From Sphingomonas sp. FARSPH (GTDB lineage: Bacteria > Pseudomonadota > Alphaproteobacteria > Sphingomonadales > Sphingomonadaceae), in the NCBI RefSeq assembly GCF_003355005.1, contig NZ_CP029986.1:201222-265221 (forward strand): DNA of 64,000 bases. Direction: 5' to 3'. The position numbers and the translations under genes were made by a program. Below the pieces are notes generated by a model, which worked only from the letters and a program-made list of their open reading frames with translations, was not told the DNA's origin and did no database searches. Numbering within the stretch: the first letter of the stretch is position 1; each line of letters opens with the position of its first letter. Of the stretch, positions 1 through 8,149 are shown in pieces.

Positions 1-295
1 CGTTCTCCGGATCCGCGACCAGCGGGCGGGTGGCGGCGCCCTGGACGCCATCATAATAGTCGTCGATCGCCGCCAGCGTGCCCTGCGCCTCGATCAGCGT
101 GCTCCACGGGCCGCTCGTCGCCTGCACGCCACCTCGCACGCGAACGGTGAGCGCGTCGGCGTCGCGCGCAATTCCGTCCTGATCGACATGCTCGTAGCGG
201 ACGCGGCCGTCGATTAACGGCGTGAGCTTGATGTCCTGGGCGCAGGCCGGCCCAGCGACGGCCAGCGCAGCCGTCGTCGCAAATAGCGTTCTCAT
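1..295 (-). CDS. Putative outer-membrane porin/alginate-export-like protein, N-terminal part
   Basis: The gene starts at 295 and runs off the left edge of the window, so only about 98 residues are visible. It opens with a clear Sec signal peptide (MRTLFATTAALAVAGPACAQ). The mature part alternates polar and aromatic residues (DGRVRYEHVDQDG, LTVRVRGGVQATSG), as in the first strands of an outer-membrane beta-barrel of the alginate-export/porin type. It lies 76 bp downstream of the nitrate transporter on the same strand, so it may belong to the same transcript and act in outer-membrane passage of nitrate. That role is inference from position. The family call is moderate because most of the barrel is missing. 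Confidence 0.55.
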   Translation of the reverse strand, partial: MRTLFATTAALAVAGPACAQDIKLTPLIDGRVRYEHVDQDGIARDADALTVRVRGGVQATSGPWSTLIEAQGTLAAIDDYYDGVQGAATRPLVADPEN

Positions 296-371
296 GTGAT
301 CCCCCCTCGGGATGGACCCTCTCCGACCAGGCCGGGGCAGGCGTCCGTGCGCCCGCCCTCGGCCGCGTGCG

Positions 372-1613
372 TCAGATGCGGGCAGCTTTGCCCCAGCGGG
401 ATCGCCAGCCGCGTTTGACCGCCGTGAGTCCGGCGAGCGCGAGCAGCGCCAGCCCGGCGAAGATCAGGAAGCCTGGGGAAAAGCTGCCGGTGAGCTGCTT
501 GGCGAAGCCGAGCGACGAGGCGAGATAGAAGCCGCCGATGCCTCCGGCCATGCCGACCAGCCCCGTCATCACCCCGATCTCCGCTTGGAAGCGTTGCGGC
601 ACGAGCTGGAACACCGCGCCGTTGCCGGCGCCCAGCGCCAGCATCGCCACGACGAAGATCGCCAGCGCGGAGCGGACGCTCGGCATGTATCCGACGAACG
701 CCAGCGCGATTGCCGCGACCACGAACACGACCGAGAGCGCCTTGACCCCGCCGACCGCATCGGCAAGCGCGCCCCCCATCGGCCGAACCAGCGAGCCGGC
801 GAAAACGCAGGCCGCGGTGCAATAGCCGGCCATCACCGGCGTCAGGCCGAAGCGATCGGTGAAGTAGATCGGCAGGCTGGCGGCGAGCCCGACGAAACCG
901 CCGAAGGTCACCGAGTAGAACGCCATCAGCCACCAGGCGTCGGCGGTCTTGAGCGGCGTGAAATAGTCCACCATCCGCTTGGGCGCGGGCGGATTGGGCG
1001 CGTCCTTCGCCATCGCCATGTAGGCGACGAACACCAGCCCGAGCGGCAGGCAGGCGAGACCGAGCACGGCATTCCAGCCGAACAGCTTGGCGAGGGTAGG
1101 CGCGAAGAGCGCGGCGAACACCGTGCCCGAATTGCCCATGCCCGCAAGCCCCATTGCCTTGCCCTGATGCTCGGGTGGGTACCAGCGGCTCGCGAGCGGC
1201 AGCGCGATCGCGAAGCTGGCGCCGGCGAAGCCCAGGATGACGCCGAGCGCCAGCGTGCCGGCGAAGCTGTCGACGCCCAGCAGATAGGCCGAGAGCAGCC
1301 CGCCGATCACGATCAGTTGGCTGATCGCACCCGAACGTTTCGGCCCGATCCGGTCGACCAGCAGACCGTTGACGACGCGCAGAACGGCCCCGGCGAGCGT
1401 CGGCGTCGCCACCATCAAACCCTTCTCGGCCGGCGTAAGGGCGAGTGCCTTGCTGATCTCGGGCGCCAACGGTCCGAGCACTACCCAGACCATGAACGCG
1501 AGGTCGAAGTAGAGGAAGGCGGCGATCAACGTCGGCTTGTGACCTGCGCGCCAGAAGCTCTTCTCGTTCGCGGGGACGGCAGGCGATGCGCCGTCCAGAT
1601 ATGCCGTTGCCAT
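372..1613 (-). CDS. narK: NarK/NasA-type MFS nitrate/nitrite transporter
   Basis: An inner-membrane major-facilitator transporter of about 413 residues that would import nitrate (or exchange nitrate and nitrite) for assimilation. It shows about twelve hydrophobic segments, the family's opening pattern (FWRAGHKPTLIAAFLYFDLAF, MVWVVLGPLAPEI), the loop motif RVVNGLLVDRIGPKRSG and the nitrate-signature-like stretch GLAGMGNSGT. An ATG at 1643 is in frame, but 1613 is preferred: GGGGGA lies about 8 bases upstream and the MATAYLDG start fits the family better. The gene follows nasT-nasS on the same strand and is preceded by an ANTAR-type leader and terminator, so expression is probably switched on by antitermination when nitrate is present. 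The family assignment is firm; the exact substrate is inferred from context. Confidence 0.9.
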   Translation of the reverse strand: MATAYLDGASPAVPANEKSFWRAGHKPTLIAAFLYFDLAFMVWVVLGPLAPEISKALALTPAEKGLMVATPTLAGAVLRVVNGLLVDRIGPKRSGAISQLIVIGGLLSAYLLGVDSFAGTLALGVILGFAGASFAIALPLASRWYPPEHQGKAMGLAGMGNSGTVFAALFAPTLAKLFGWNAVLGLACLPLGLVFVAYMAMAKDAPNPPAPKRMVDYFTPLKTADAWWLMAFYSVTFGGFVGLAASLPIYFTDRFGLTPVMAGYCTAACVFAGSLVRPMGGALADAVGGVKALSVVFVVAAIALAFVGYMPSVRSALAIFVVAMLALGAGNGAVFQLVPQRFQAEIGVMTGLVGMAGGIGGFYLASSLGFAKQLTGSFSPGFLIFAGLALLALAGLTAVKRGWRSRWGKAARI

Positions 1614-1644
1614 GATGGTGATCCCCCGATCTGGGATGGACATG

Positions 1645-1694
1645 AAAAAAGCCGCATGACGGGGACGCGCGTAGGCGGCACCCTGTCAGCGGCT
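1645..1694 (-). terminator. Leader intrinsic terminator upstream of the nitrate transporter
   Basis: Read on the minus strand, AGCCGC-TGAC-AGGG is followed by a 16-base loop and then CCCC-GTCA-T-GCGGCT, which runs into six T residues (1645-1650). The stem has 6+4+3 pairs with one bulge. It ends 31 bases before the preferred start of the nitrate transporter, so it is a leader attenuator rather than a gene-end terminator. It sits directly downstream of the ANTAR target hairpins. Confidence 0.85.
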
Positions 1695-1722
1695 CTGCTG
1701 CTTCATCAGGAAGAACGGCCCT

Positions 1723-1772
1723 GCGTCCCGGCCCTGGGACACGCCGTCCAATCGCGCGCGCATCGTTGCGCG
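1723..1772 (-). promoter_or_regulatory. Two-hexaloop ANTAR antitermination target
   Basis: Two adjacent hairpins with six-base loops are seen on the minus strand. P1 (1757-1772) is CGCGC-AACGAT-GCGCG. P2 (1723-1742) is GTGTCCC-AGGGCC-GGGACGC, with one wobble pair. The linker is 14 bases. Both loops have A at position 1 and G at position 4, the known signature of RNA bound by ANTAR-domain regulators such as NasT, NasR and EutV. The element lies between nasS and the transporter, 28 bases before an intrinsic terminator. NasT is therefore expected to bind here and suppress termination; the binding itself is inference. Confidence 0.88.
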
Positions 1773-1819
1773 TGGCGATCGATCATCGCGCGAAACGATT
1801 CATCTTGCAACGGCAAAGA

Positions 1820-3028
1820 TCAGGGGGTGCTGAAACCCGCCAGATAATCCTCGATCCGATCGGGATCGAACACCCGTCCGTCGAAAAAGCGGTCGGGACC
1901 TAACGTGAGCGCACCTCGAGAGGACCCCACCGGCAGTGGCGCGCCCAGCGCACCTTCCACCTTCATGCTGGCACCCGGCATGGGCGTGTCACTACCGGCC
2001 AGGGCACGGCGGTAAACGTCGGGGCGGAAAACCCTGCCTGCGGCGGCCTCGCCGGCGTCCGTTCGCTCGATCATTCCCCAGCGGACCAGCTGCGAATAGA
2101 TCCATAACGCCTGGCTGCGCCACGGAAAGCCGGTCGCTTCCCGCGAGAACAGCATGAAGTCCGGAAATCGAAGCGACGCTTCACCGACTCGGGGCATCAT
2201 CGTTCCAGCTATGGCGCGCTCGACCACGTCGCTCGGCTGATCGACATAGTCCGGCCGGGCCAAGAGGGCGGCCAGAGCGGCATGGTTGTCGGGAGCGTCA
2301 CACCACGCCGCCGCAGCCGCCACGGCGCGCACCAGCCGATCGACCGTGTCGCCATTCTCCTCCAGCCAATCCTGCCGGAACGTCAGCACCTTCTCGATTC
2401 CACGCCGCCAGATCCGCTCACCGATCGCCACCGCTTCGGCAAGGCCGCCCTTCACCGCCACGCTGCCCCACGGCTCGCCGGCGATGAAGCCGTCGATCTC
2501 GCCGGCACGCGTCGCCTCGACCATCAGCGACGGCGGCAGGACGCGCAGCACCACGTCGCGATCGGGATCGATCCCGGCGCTCGCCAGCCAATACCGCAGC
2601 ATCAGTGCATGGCTTGAGAAGCGATGGACGACGCCGATCACCGGCTTGCGTCGGAACAGCCCGATTGCCGCGGCAAAATCGTGCGCGGTGCCAAGCGGAT
2701 CGTCGAGCCTCTGCCCGAGGTCGGGTGCGAGCGCCGCGGCGAAGTCGCCCGACATCACCACCATGTTCCCGTTGACGTTCAGCTTGCAGGGCGCTGCAAG
2801 CGCGGCAGGCTGCTGGCTGAGCCCCAGCGTCACGGCGATGGCGAGCGGCGCCAGCATCTGCGCCGCCTGGACCTGACCGTAGACAAGCCGATCCCGAAGC
2901 GTCGCCCAGCTCGTCGTGCGGACAAGCGTGAGATCGATACCCTCGGCTTCCGCGAAGCCGTATTCGCGTGCCACGATCAGCGGCGCAGCGTCGGTGAGCT
3001 GCAGAAAGGCGATCAAAACCGGCGTCAT
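1820..3028 (-). CDS. nasS: NasS nitrate/nitrite sensor (CmpA/NrtA-like, cytoplasmic)
   Basis: A 402-residue member of the NrtA/CmpA substrate-binding family. It begins directly with the binding fold (MTPVLIAFLQLTDAAPLIVAREYG) and has no signal peptide or lipobox, which separates a cytoplasmic sensor from an ABC-transporter binding protein. Later family features include LNVNGNMVVMSGDF, DGFIAGEPWGSVAVKGG and a C-terminal HxW-type helical region (SQALWIYSQLVRWGMI). Known NasS proteins hold NasT inactive until nitrate or nitrite binds. Its start overlaps the end of nasT by 4 bases, so the two are translationally coupled. There is no nrtB or nrtC transport partner nearby, which supports the sensor role. 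Confidence 0.9.
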   Translation of the reverse strand: MTPVLIAFLQLTDAAPLIVAREYGFAEAEGIDLTLVRTTSWATLRDRLVYGQVQAAQMLAPLAIAVTLGLSQQPAALAAPCKLNVNGNMVVMSGDFAAALAPDLGQRLDDPLGTAHDFAAAIGLFRRKPVIGVVHRFSSHALMLRYWLASAGIDPDRDVVLRVLPPSLMVEATRAGEIDGFIAGEPWGSVAVKGGLAEAVAIGERIWRRGIEKVLTFRQDWLEENGDTVDRLVRAVAAAAAWCDAPDNHAALAALLARPDYVDQPSDVVERAIAGTMMPRVGEASLRFPDFMLFSREATGFPWRSQALWIYSQLVRWGMIERTDAGEAAAGRVFRPDVYRRALAGSDTPMPGASMKVEGALGAPLPVGSSRGALTLGPDRFFDGRVFDPDRIEDYLAGFSTP

Positions 3029-3606
3029 ACGCCGCCTCCGAGCAGGTCGCTTGCGGTGATCAACGCCGATGCGACATCGACGATCTTCTTGTTCTGGTTC
3101 ATCGCCGCCTTCCTGAGCGCCGCATAGGCGTCCGGCTCCGATAATCCGCGTGTCGCGATCAGGATCGCCTTGGCCCGATCGATGATCTTGCGATCCGCCA
3201 GCTCCGTCCTGGCCTCGTTCAGCTCGGTCTGCATCCGCGCGAATGCGTTGAAGCGGCGTACAGCGAGATTTATGATCGGCTTGACCCGCTCCTTGCGCAG
3301 CCCGTCGACGACATAGGCGGAGATGCCCGCATCGATCGCGGCCTCGATCATCGTATCGTCCGATTGGTCGACGAACATCGCGATCGGCTTGGCCAGGGCC
3401 CGACTGACGGTCAGCATCTCTTCCAGCGTATCGCGGCTCGGGTTGCCCAGATCGATCAGCACCACGTCCGGCGCCATCCGCTCGATCCTCGCCACGAACG
3501 CTCCCCGCGGCGGGACGAGGTGGATGTCGTCATAGCCCGCCTCGCGTAGACCCTCCTCGAGGACGGTCGCGCGCAATCCGCTGTCATCGACGATGACGAT
3601 CCGCAA
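3025..3606 (-). CDS. nasT: NasT response-regulator-like antiterminator with ANTAR domain
   Basis: A 193-residue RNA-binding regulator. Residues 1 to about 120 form a receiver-like domain (MRIVIVDDSGLRATVLEEGL, then DVVLIDLGNPSRD with the equivalent of the phosphoacceptor Asp). Residues from about 125 form a helix and an ANTAR domain (DRKIIDRAKAILIATRG, SEPDAYAALRKAAMNQNKKI). ANTAR domains bind paired hexaloop hairpins and prevent termination; such a target is present 1.2 kb downstream, before the transporter. The gene is first in its operon and overlaps nasS by 4 bases. Confidence 0.93.
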   Translation of the reverse strand: MRIVIVDDSGLRATVLEEGLREAGYDDIHLVPPRGAFVARIERMAPDVVLIDLGNPSRDTLEEMLTVSRALAKPIAMFVDQSDDTMIEAAIDAGISAYVVDGLRKERVKPIINLAVRRFNAFARMQTELNEARTELADRKIIDRAKAILIATRGLSEPDAYAALRKAAMNQNKKIVDVASALITASDLLGGGV

Positions 3607-3657
3607 GCTATGCTGTTCCTTTCAATCCTATCAGACTGACGGTCATGCTGCACTGCG

Positions 3658-4311
3658 TCAATCCGTCTGCGTTGTAGCCCGATGCAGCGCCGTCACACGC
3701 TTCACCTGAGCGATGCTGCACCCCGCCAAATCGGCGGTGCGCGCAATGCTCATCCCCGCTTCGCGTAGCCCCACAATACGTTTGTGCAGCGCCGTGTCCG
3801 GCTTTCGGCCATTGTACCGACCTGCCCGTTTGGCGATCTCGATCCCCTCACGCTGGCGCTCGCGCCGCGTCTCGTAATCGTCACGCGCGGTCTGCAGTGC
3901 AACGCGCAGCAGCATGTCCTGCACCGCCTCGAGCACGATGCGCGCGACACCGGCGCTGTCGGCAACCAGGTCGGACAAGTCGACAATGCCCGGCACGGCG
4001 AGCCGCGCGCCTTTGGCTCGGATCGTCGCCACCAACAGTTCGGCTTCAGGCAGAGGCAGGCGGCTGATCCGGTCGATCTTCTCGGCCACCACCACCTCAC
4101 CTGACTGCAGATCGGCGACCATGCGCAGCAGCTCTGGCCGGTCCGACCGCGCGCCCGACGCTTTCTCGCGATACACCGCCGCGACGTAATAGCCTGCCGC
4201 GCGTGCGCCGGCGACAATCGCTTCCTGCCGGGACAGGTCCTGCTCGTCGGTGCTGACTCGTAGGTACACCCGTGCAGCGCGTACTAGTGGAAGTGTGCTG
4301 TCGTTCTTCAT
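3658..4311 (-). CDS. Serine recombinase (resolvase/invertase family)
   Basis: A 217-residue small serine recombinase. The catalytic N-terminus reads ARVYLRVSTDEQDLSRQ, with the nucleophilic Ser in LRVS; KIDRISRLPL and ETRRERQREGIEIAKRAGRYNGRKP follow, as in the resolvase family. A C-terminal helix-turn-helix (GLREAGMSIARTADLAGCS) would bind DNA. The ATG at 4311 is chosen over an in-frame start at 4395 because the shorter product begins normally for the family. It is transcribed away from the toxin-antitoxin operon, and a 28-bp res-like palindrome lies 106 bp upstream. No transposase accompanies it, so it may be the remnant of an element or a resolution system of a plasmid or island. Confidence 0.85.
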   Translation of the reverse strand: MKNDSTLPLVRAARVYLRVSTDEQDLSRQEAIVAGARAAGYYVAAVYREKASGARSDRPELLRMVADLQSGEVVVAEKIDRISRLPLPEAELLVATIRAKGARLAVPGIVDLSDLVADSAGVARIVLEAVQDMLLRVALQTARDDYETRRERQREGIEIAKRAGRYNGRKPDTALHKRIVGLREAGMSIARTADLAGCSIAQVKRVTALHRATTQTD

Positions 4312-4416
4312 GGCCAATCTACCTATACCTTTGTGAGCCATCACTGCGGCAACCGGCTCGGAATCGCAATGACCGATGCTGCGGAGCCCAGCCAAACGAG
4401 CGGAGTCTAAATGGCC

Positions 4417-4444
4417 TGTATCCGATAAGGCAGTTTATCGGACA
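4417..4444. promoter_or_regulatory. Candidate resolvase crossover (res-like) site
   Basis: An imperfect 28-bp palindrome has inner arms TCCGATAA and TTATCGGA that match perfectly around a 6-base spacer, with TGT at the left end and ACA at the right. The length and the TTATCGGACA half-site resemble the 28-bp crossover site I used by gamma-delta/Tn3-type resolvases. It lies between the serine recombinase and the divergent AbrB gene, so it could also act as an operator for either. Confidence 0.5.
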
Positions 4445-4539
4445 AAGGCCGTCTTGGCTTAAGGCGGGGCTCTTGCCTCATCGGGCAGAACACGCCACAC
4501 TAGAACCCGTCCGCCACAACAAGGCAAAGAGGGTTTGCG

Positions 4540-4785
4540 ATGACATTACAGGTCACAGTGACGGCCAGTGGTCGCATGAGCCTTCCGGCTGACATCCGAA
4601 AACGCTTAGGGCTTGCTCAAGGCGGCGCGGTATATGTCGACGAGACGGACGACGGGATTGTGCTCCGCACTGCAGCACAGGCCGTGGCGCGCGCTCAGGC
4701 GCTCGCCAAACAATTCACCGGCGGCAACCCCGAGGCGTCGGTCGACGCCTTCCTTGCCCGCCGACGCGACGAAAGCGGCGAATGA
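4540..4785 (+). CDS. AbrB/MazE-type antitoxin
   Basis: An 81-residue swapped-hairpin AbrB-like protein (MTLQVTVTASGRMSLPADIRKRLGL, then GGAVYVDETDDGIVL). These folds bind DNA as dimers and commonly act as VapB-type antitoxins that repress their own operon. The C-terminal tail (AKQFTGGNPEASVDAFLARRRDESGE) would wrap the toxin. Its stop overlaps the start of the PIN toxin by 4 bases. The upstream region carries the res-like palindrome at 4417-4444, which could double as its operator. Confidence 0.88.
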   Translation: MTLQVTVTASGRMSLPADIRKRLGLAQGGAVYVDETDDGIVLRTAAQAVARAQALAKQFTGGNPEASVDAFLARRRDESGE

Positions 4786-5168
4786 GCGTCGTCTTCGATG
4801 CGTCTGCCCTCATCGCCATGCTCAAAGGCGAGCGCGGCGCGGCGAAGGTGGCCGGTGCCATCGCCGACGCGCGGGTGAGCAGCGTGAACTATGCCGAGGT
4901 TGTCAGCCACTTTATCCATGCCGGCATGCCTGCCCGCGAGGTCGACGCAATGCTCGATCCGTTGCCGATGAGTGTGGTGCCGGTCGATAAGAGTCTCGCT
5001 CAGCTTGCCGGCCGGCTTCGTGCCGTCACAGCCGAAGCGGGGCTGAGCCTGGGCGACCGGGTCTGTCTCGCGTTGGCGCAGCGCGACGGTCTGCCCGCCT
5101 GGACCAGCGATCTCGACTGGAAGAAGGTCGCCGACGCTGCCGGCGTCAAGGTCGTGGCGATCCGGTGA
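4782..5168 (+). CDS. PIN-domain toxin (VapC-like ribonuclease)
   Basis: A 128-residue PIN-domain protein. The acidic metal-binding residues are seen in VVFDASALIAMLKGE, NYAEVVSH, LGDRVCLALAQ and TSDLDW, the usual four-acid pattern of VapC-type endoribonucleases. It is paired with an AbrB antitoxin by a 4-base overlap, and its own stop overlaps the start of the large PHP/AAA ATPase by 4 bases. Translational coupling of all three suggests one functional unit rather than a plain toxin-antitoxin pair. VapC enzymes usually cut tRNA or rRNA; the target here is unknown. Confidence 0.88.
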   Translation: MSVVFDASALIAMLKGERGAAKVAGAIADARVSSVNYAEVVSHFIHAGMPAREVDAMLDPLPMSVVPVDKSLAQLAGRLRAVTAEAGLSLGDRVCLALAQRDGLPAWTSDLDWKKVADAAGVKVVAIR

Positions 5169-8149
5169 TGCCTGATCCCAACGCAGGCGCGTCATTGACG
5201 ATCGGCGCGCAATGGCATCGCTGGGACCCGCACGTTCACGCGCCCGGCACCAAGCTGAACGACCAGTTCGGCGGCGCCACCTCATGGGACGACTATCTCG
5301 GTCGACTCGAGCAGGCGCAGCCAACGCTGCGCGCGATCGGCGTGACCGACTATTACAGCCTGGACTGCTATGAACGCCTCCGCGCGGATAAGAGCGCCGG
5401 GCGGCTTCCTGACTGCGCCCTGCTGTTTCCGAACATCGAGATGCGCCTTGGGATCGGCACGGTCCGGAACGCCTTCGTCAATGTGCATCTTCTGGTCAGC
5501 CCTGAAACCTACGATCATGTCAGCCAGATCAAACGCCTGCTCACCCGCCTGACCTTCCGTGCCCATGGCGAGACGTTCGCCTGCACGCCTGAGGAGCTGG
5601 CGGCGCTGGGACGCCGCAGCGACCCCGAGATCCGGGACACGGTAACGGCGCTCTCAGAAGGGTCACGGCAATTCAAGGTCTCGCTCGACCAGCTGCGCGA
5701 CGCCTATGCGAACAGCGACTGGGCGCAGGAGAACGTGCTGATCGCGGTCGCCGGCGGCAGCACCGATGGCGCTTCGGGCGTGCGCGACGCAGCCGATCGG
5801 ACGCTTCGCCAGGAGATCGAGGCGTTTGCGCACATCATCTTCGCAAGCACACCGTCGCAGCGGGACTATTGGCTGGGTTACAAGTCGTCGACCGCGGACA
5901 TTATCGGCCGCTACGGCGCGCTGAAGCCCTGCCTCCACGGCAGCGACGCGCACAGCCTGGAGAAGGTGGCGGCTCCCGACCTCAACCGCTACTCGTGGAT
6001 AAAGGGAGCACCACACTTCGACGCCGTGCGCCAGGCGCAGATCGAGCCAGCCGGCCGGGCGTGGATCGGGGACGCACCGCCTGCGACCGCAAGCTTTTCT
6101 CAAGTATTGTCGACCGTCGATCTGGTCGATGCGCCATGGGCGGTGACGCCCCGAATCCCGCTAAACCCCGGACTTGTCGCCATCATCGGTGCGCGTGGCT
6201 CCGGAAAGACCGCACTCGCGGACGCGATCGCGCACGGGTGCGACGCAACCGAGGATCCACCCAATGCCATGTCGTTCCTGGCGCGCGCTTCCGAGCTGCT
6301 CGCCGGCAACAGCGTCCGCCTGACCTGGGGTGACGGCACGACCGACACGCGGCCACTCGACGGCAGCTATGATCCCGACGCCTCGGATTATCCGAAAGCC
6401 CGTTACCTGTCCCAGCAATTTGTCGACGGCCTGTGCTCGGCCGACGGCATGACCGACGCTTTGCTCGCCGAGGTCGAGCGTGTCGTGTTCGATGCCCACG
6501 ACGCGACCAGCCGTGATGGCGCAGTAGATTTCCAGGATCTCCTGGAAGCCCGGGTCAGCCGCCACCGTCTCGCACGAGAACGTGAGGAAGAGGCGCTGAT
6601 CTCGCTGTCCGACCGCATCGGCAGCGAGATCGAGAAGACCAAAGGCGTGGCTGCCTTGGCCAAGCAGGTCGAGGACAAACGCCAGACGGTCGCCCGGTAC
6701 ACCGCCGATCGTGCGCGGCTCGTGTCGAAGGGGACGGAAGAAAGAGCCGAGCGTCTGGCGGAAGTCGCAACGGCTGCGGAGAAGGCGGCAGGCAATGTGC
6801 GGTGGTTCACCAACCGCGAGGCGGCGCTGCTCGTCCTGCGCGACGAAGTGGCCGACCTGCGGACCAACCGCGCACCGGCCACGCTGCGCGCCACGAAGGA
6901 GCGTCATAAGGCCAGTCGGATCAAGGGGCCGGATTGGGCACCATTCCTGCTGGACTATGAGGGCGACGTCGATGCTCTCATCACGGCCGAGGTGGCGAGC
7001 GCCCGTTCCGGCGCCGCGGGCTGGCGTGGAAAGCCGGTGGCCGTACCCGCGGACATGACCGTCCCGTTAATCGCCGCCGACGCCGACCTGTCGAAGCAGA
7101 CGCAAGCCTTGCTCGACGCCGAAGTCGCACGGCTCACAAAGCTGGTGGCGCTCGACACCGACACCCAAAAGCGCTTCACCGCCCTGACACAGAAGATCGC
7201 GGCCGAGAACATCGAGCTCGGCAAGCTGTCTGATCGCCTGGCGGACTATCAGGCCGCCAAGGATCGTATCCCACCGCTGCTGCAAGATCGGGAAAGCGGC
7301 TATGCGCGGGTCTTCGACTTCATCCTCGCCGAAGAGCAAGTCCTGCGGGATCTATATGCACCAATCCGGCAGAGGCTGGAGGCCGAGAAAGGCACACTCG
7401 GCAAACTGTCATTTAGCGTGCGCCGGTCGGTCGATGTGGAACGCTGGGCCACGGCTGGGGAGAAGCTGCTCGACCTTCGCCATACCGGGAAGTTTCAGGG
7501 CCGCGGCTCCGTGGCGGAGCGAGCCGAGCGTGGCTTGGCGTCGGCGTGGCGCACCGGCAACGCGGCAGCGGTGACAGCGGCCATGGCCTCGTTCCGTGAC
7601 GACAACCAGGACGAGCTGCTGGAGGCTGCGCGTGTGCCGAAGGGCAACCCCGTCGACTACCGGGCGTGGCTCAAGCGGTTCGCGCAGTGGCTCTATAGCA
7701 CCGATCACATCCAGGTTCGCTACAGTGTCGATTATGACGGCACCGACATCCGGAGCCTGTCCCCCGGCACGCGCGGGATCGTGCTGCTCCTGCTCTATCT
7801 CGCGCTCGACACGGAAGACGATCGCCCGCTGATCATCGACCAACCCGAAGAGAACCTTGATCCCAAGTCCATCTTTGACGAGCTCGTCGGGCTGTTCATT
7901 GCTGCCAAGGCCAAGCGCCAGGTGATCATGGTCACGCACAATGCCAACCTCGTCGTCAACACGGACGCAGATCAGATCATCATTGCGGAAGCCGGGCCAC
8001 GTGAGGCGGGCGGCCTGCCGGAGATCAGCTACATGGCGGGCGGCTTGGAGGACGCGGCCATTCGAGAACGCGTCTGCGAGATCTTGGAAGGCGGCGAGCA
8101 CGCCTTCCGCGAACGAGCACGGCGGCTTCGCGTCCGCTTCCGGCGTTGA
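5165..8149 (+). CDS. PHP-domain / AAA-ABC-type ATPase (TrlF-like)
   Basis: A 994-residue protein with two enzymatic parts. Residues about 15-280 form a PHP phosphoesterase-like domain with metal ligands (WDPHVHAPG near residue 20, GVTDYYS, NIEMR, and HGSDAH near 257). From about residue 340 an SMC/ABC-type ATPase begins: Walker A GARGSGKTALAD, a long charged helical region (about 470-760) likely to be coiled coil, an ABC-like signature (SLSPGTRG, about 863), Walker B LIIDQPEENLD (about 888) and the switch His in VTHNAN. NCBI-type annotation would call this a TrlF-family AAA-like ATPase. Related PHP/SMC-like and nuclease/ATPase proteins occur in phage-defence loci. Here it overlaps a PIN toxin by 4 bases, so the ATPase may sense damage or invasion. 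That is inference. Confidence 0.82.
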   Translation: MMPDPNAGASLTIGAQWHRWDPHVHAPGTKLNDQFGGATSWDDYLGRLEQAQPTLRAIGVTDYYSLDCYERLRADKSAGRLPDCALLFPNIEMRLGIGTVRNAFVNVHLLVSPETYDHVSQIKRLLTRLTFRAHGETFACTPEELAALGRRSDPEIRDTVTALSEGSRQFKVSLDQLRDAYANSDWAQENVLIAVAGGSTDGASGVRDAADRTLRQEIEAFAHIIFASTPSQRDYWLGYKSSTADIIGRYGALKPCLHGSDAHSLEKVAAPDLNRYSWIKGAPHFDAVRQAQIEPAGRAWIGDAPPATASFSQVLSTVDLVDAPWAVTPRIPLNPGLVAIIGARGSGKTALADAIAHGCDATEDPPNAMSFLARASELLAGNSVRLTWGDGTTDTRPLDGSYDPDASDYPKARYLSQQFVDGLCSADGMTDALLAEVERVVFDAHDATSRDGAVDFQDLLEARVSRHRLAREREEEALISLSDRIGSEIEKTKGVAALAKQVEDKRQTVARYTADRARLVSKGTEERAERLAEVATAAEKAAGNVRWFTNREAALLVLRDEVADLRTNRAPATLRATKERHKASRIKGPDWAPFLLDYEGDVDALITAEVASARSGAAGWRGKPVAVPADMTVPLIAADADLSKQTQALLDAEVARLTKLVALDTDTQKRFTALTQKIAAENIELGKLSDRLADYQAAKDRIPPLLQDRESGYARVFDFILAEEQVLRDLYAPIRQRLEAEKGTLGKLSFSVRRSVDVERWATAGEKLLDLRHTGKFQGRGSVAERAERGLASAWRTGNAAAVTAAMASFRDDNQDELLEAARVPKGNPVDYRAWLKRFAQWLYSTDHIQVRYSVDYDGTDIRSLSPGTRGIVLLLLYLALDTEDDRPLIIDQPEENLDPKSIFDELVGLFIAAKAKRQVIMVTHNANLVVNTDADQIIIAEAGPREAGGLPEISYMAGGLEDAAIRERVCEILEGGEHAFRERARRLRVRFRR

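Noticed and set aside
312..1847. A 511-codon open frame on the plus strand across the nitrate transporter
   Set aside because: Low-complexity Arg/Glu/His-rich shadow of the minus-strand gene, typical of high-GC DNA.
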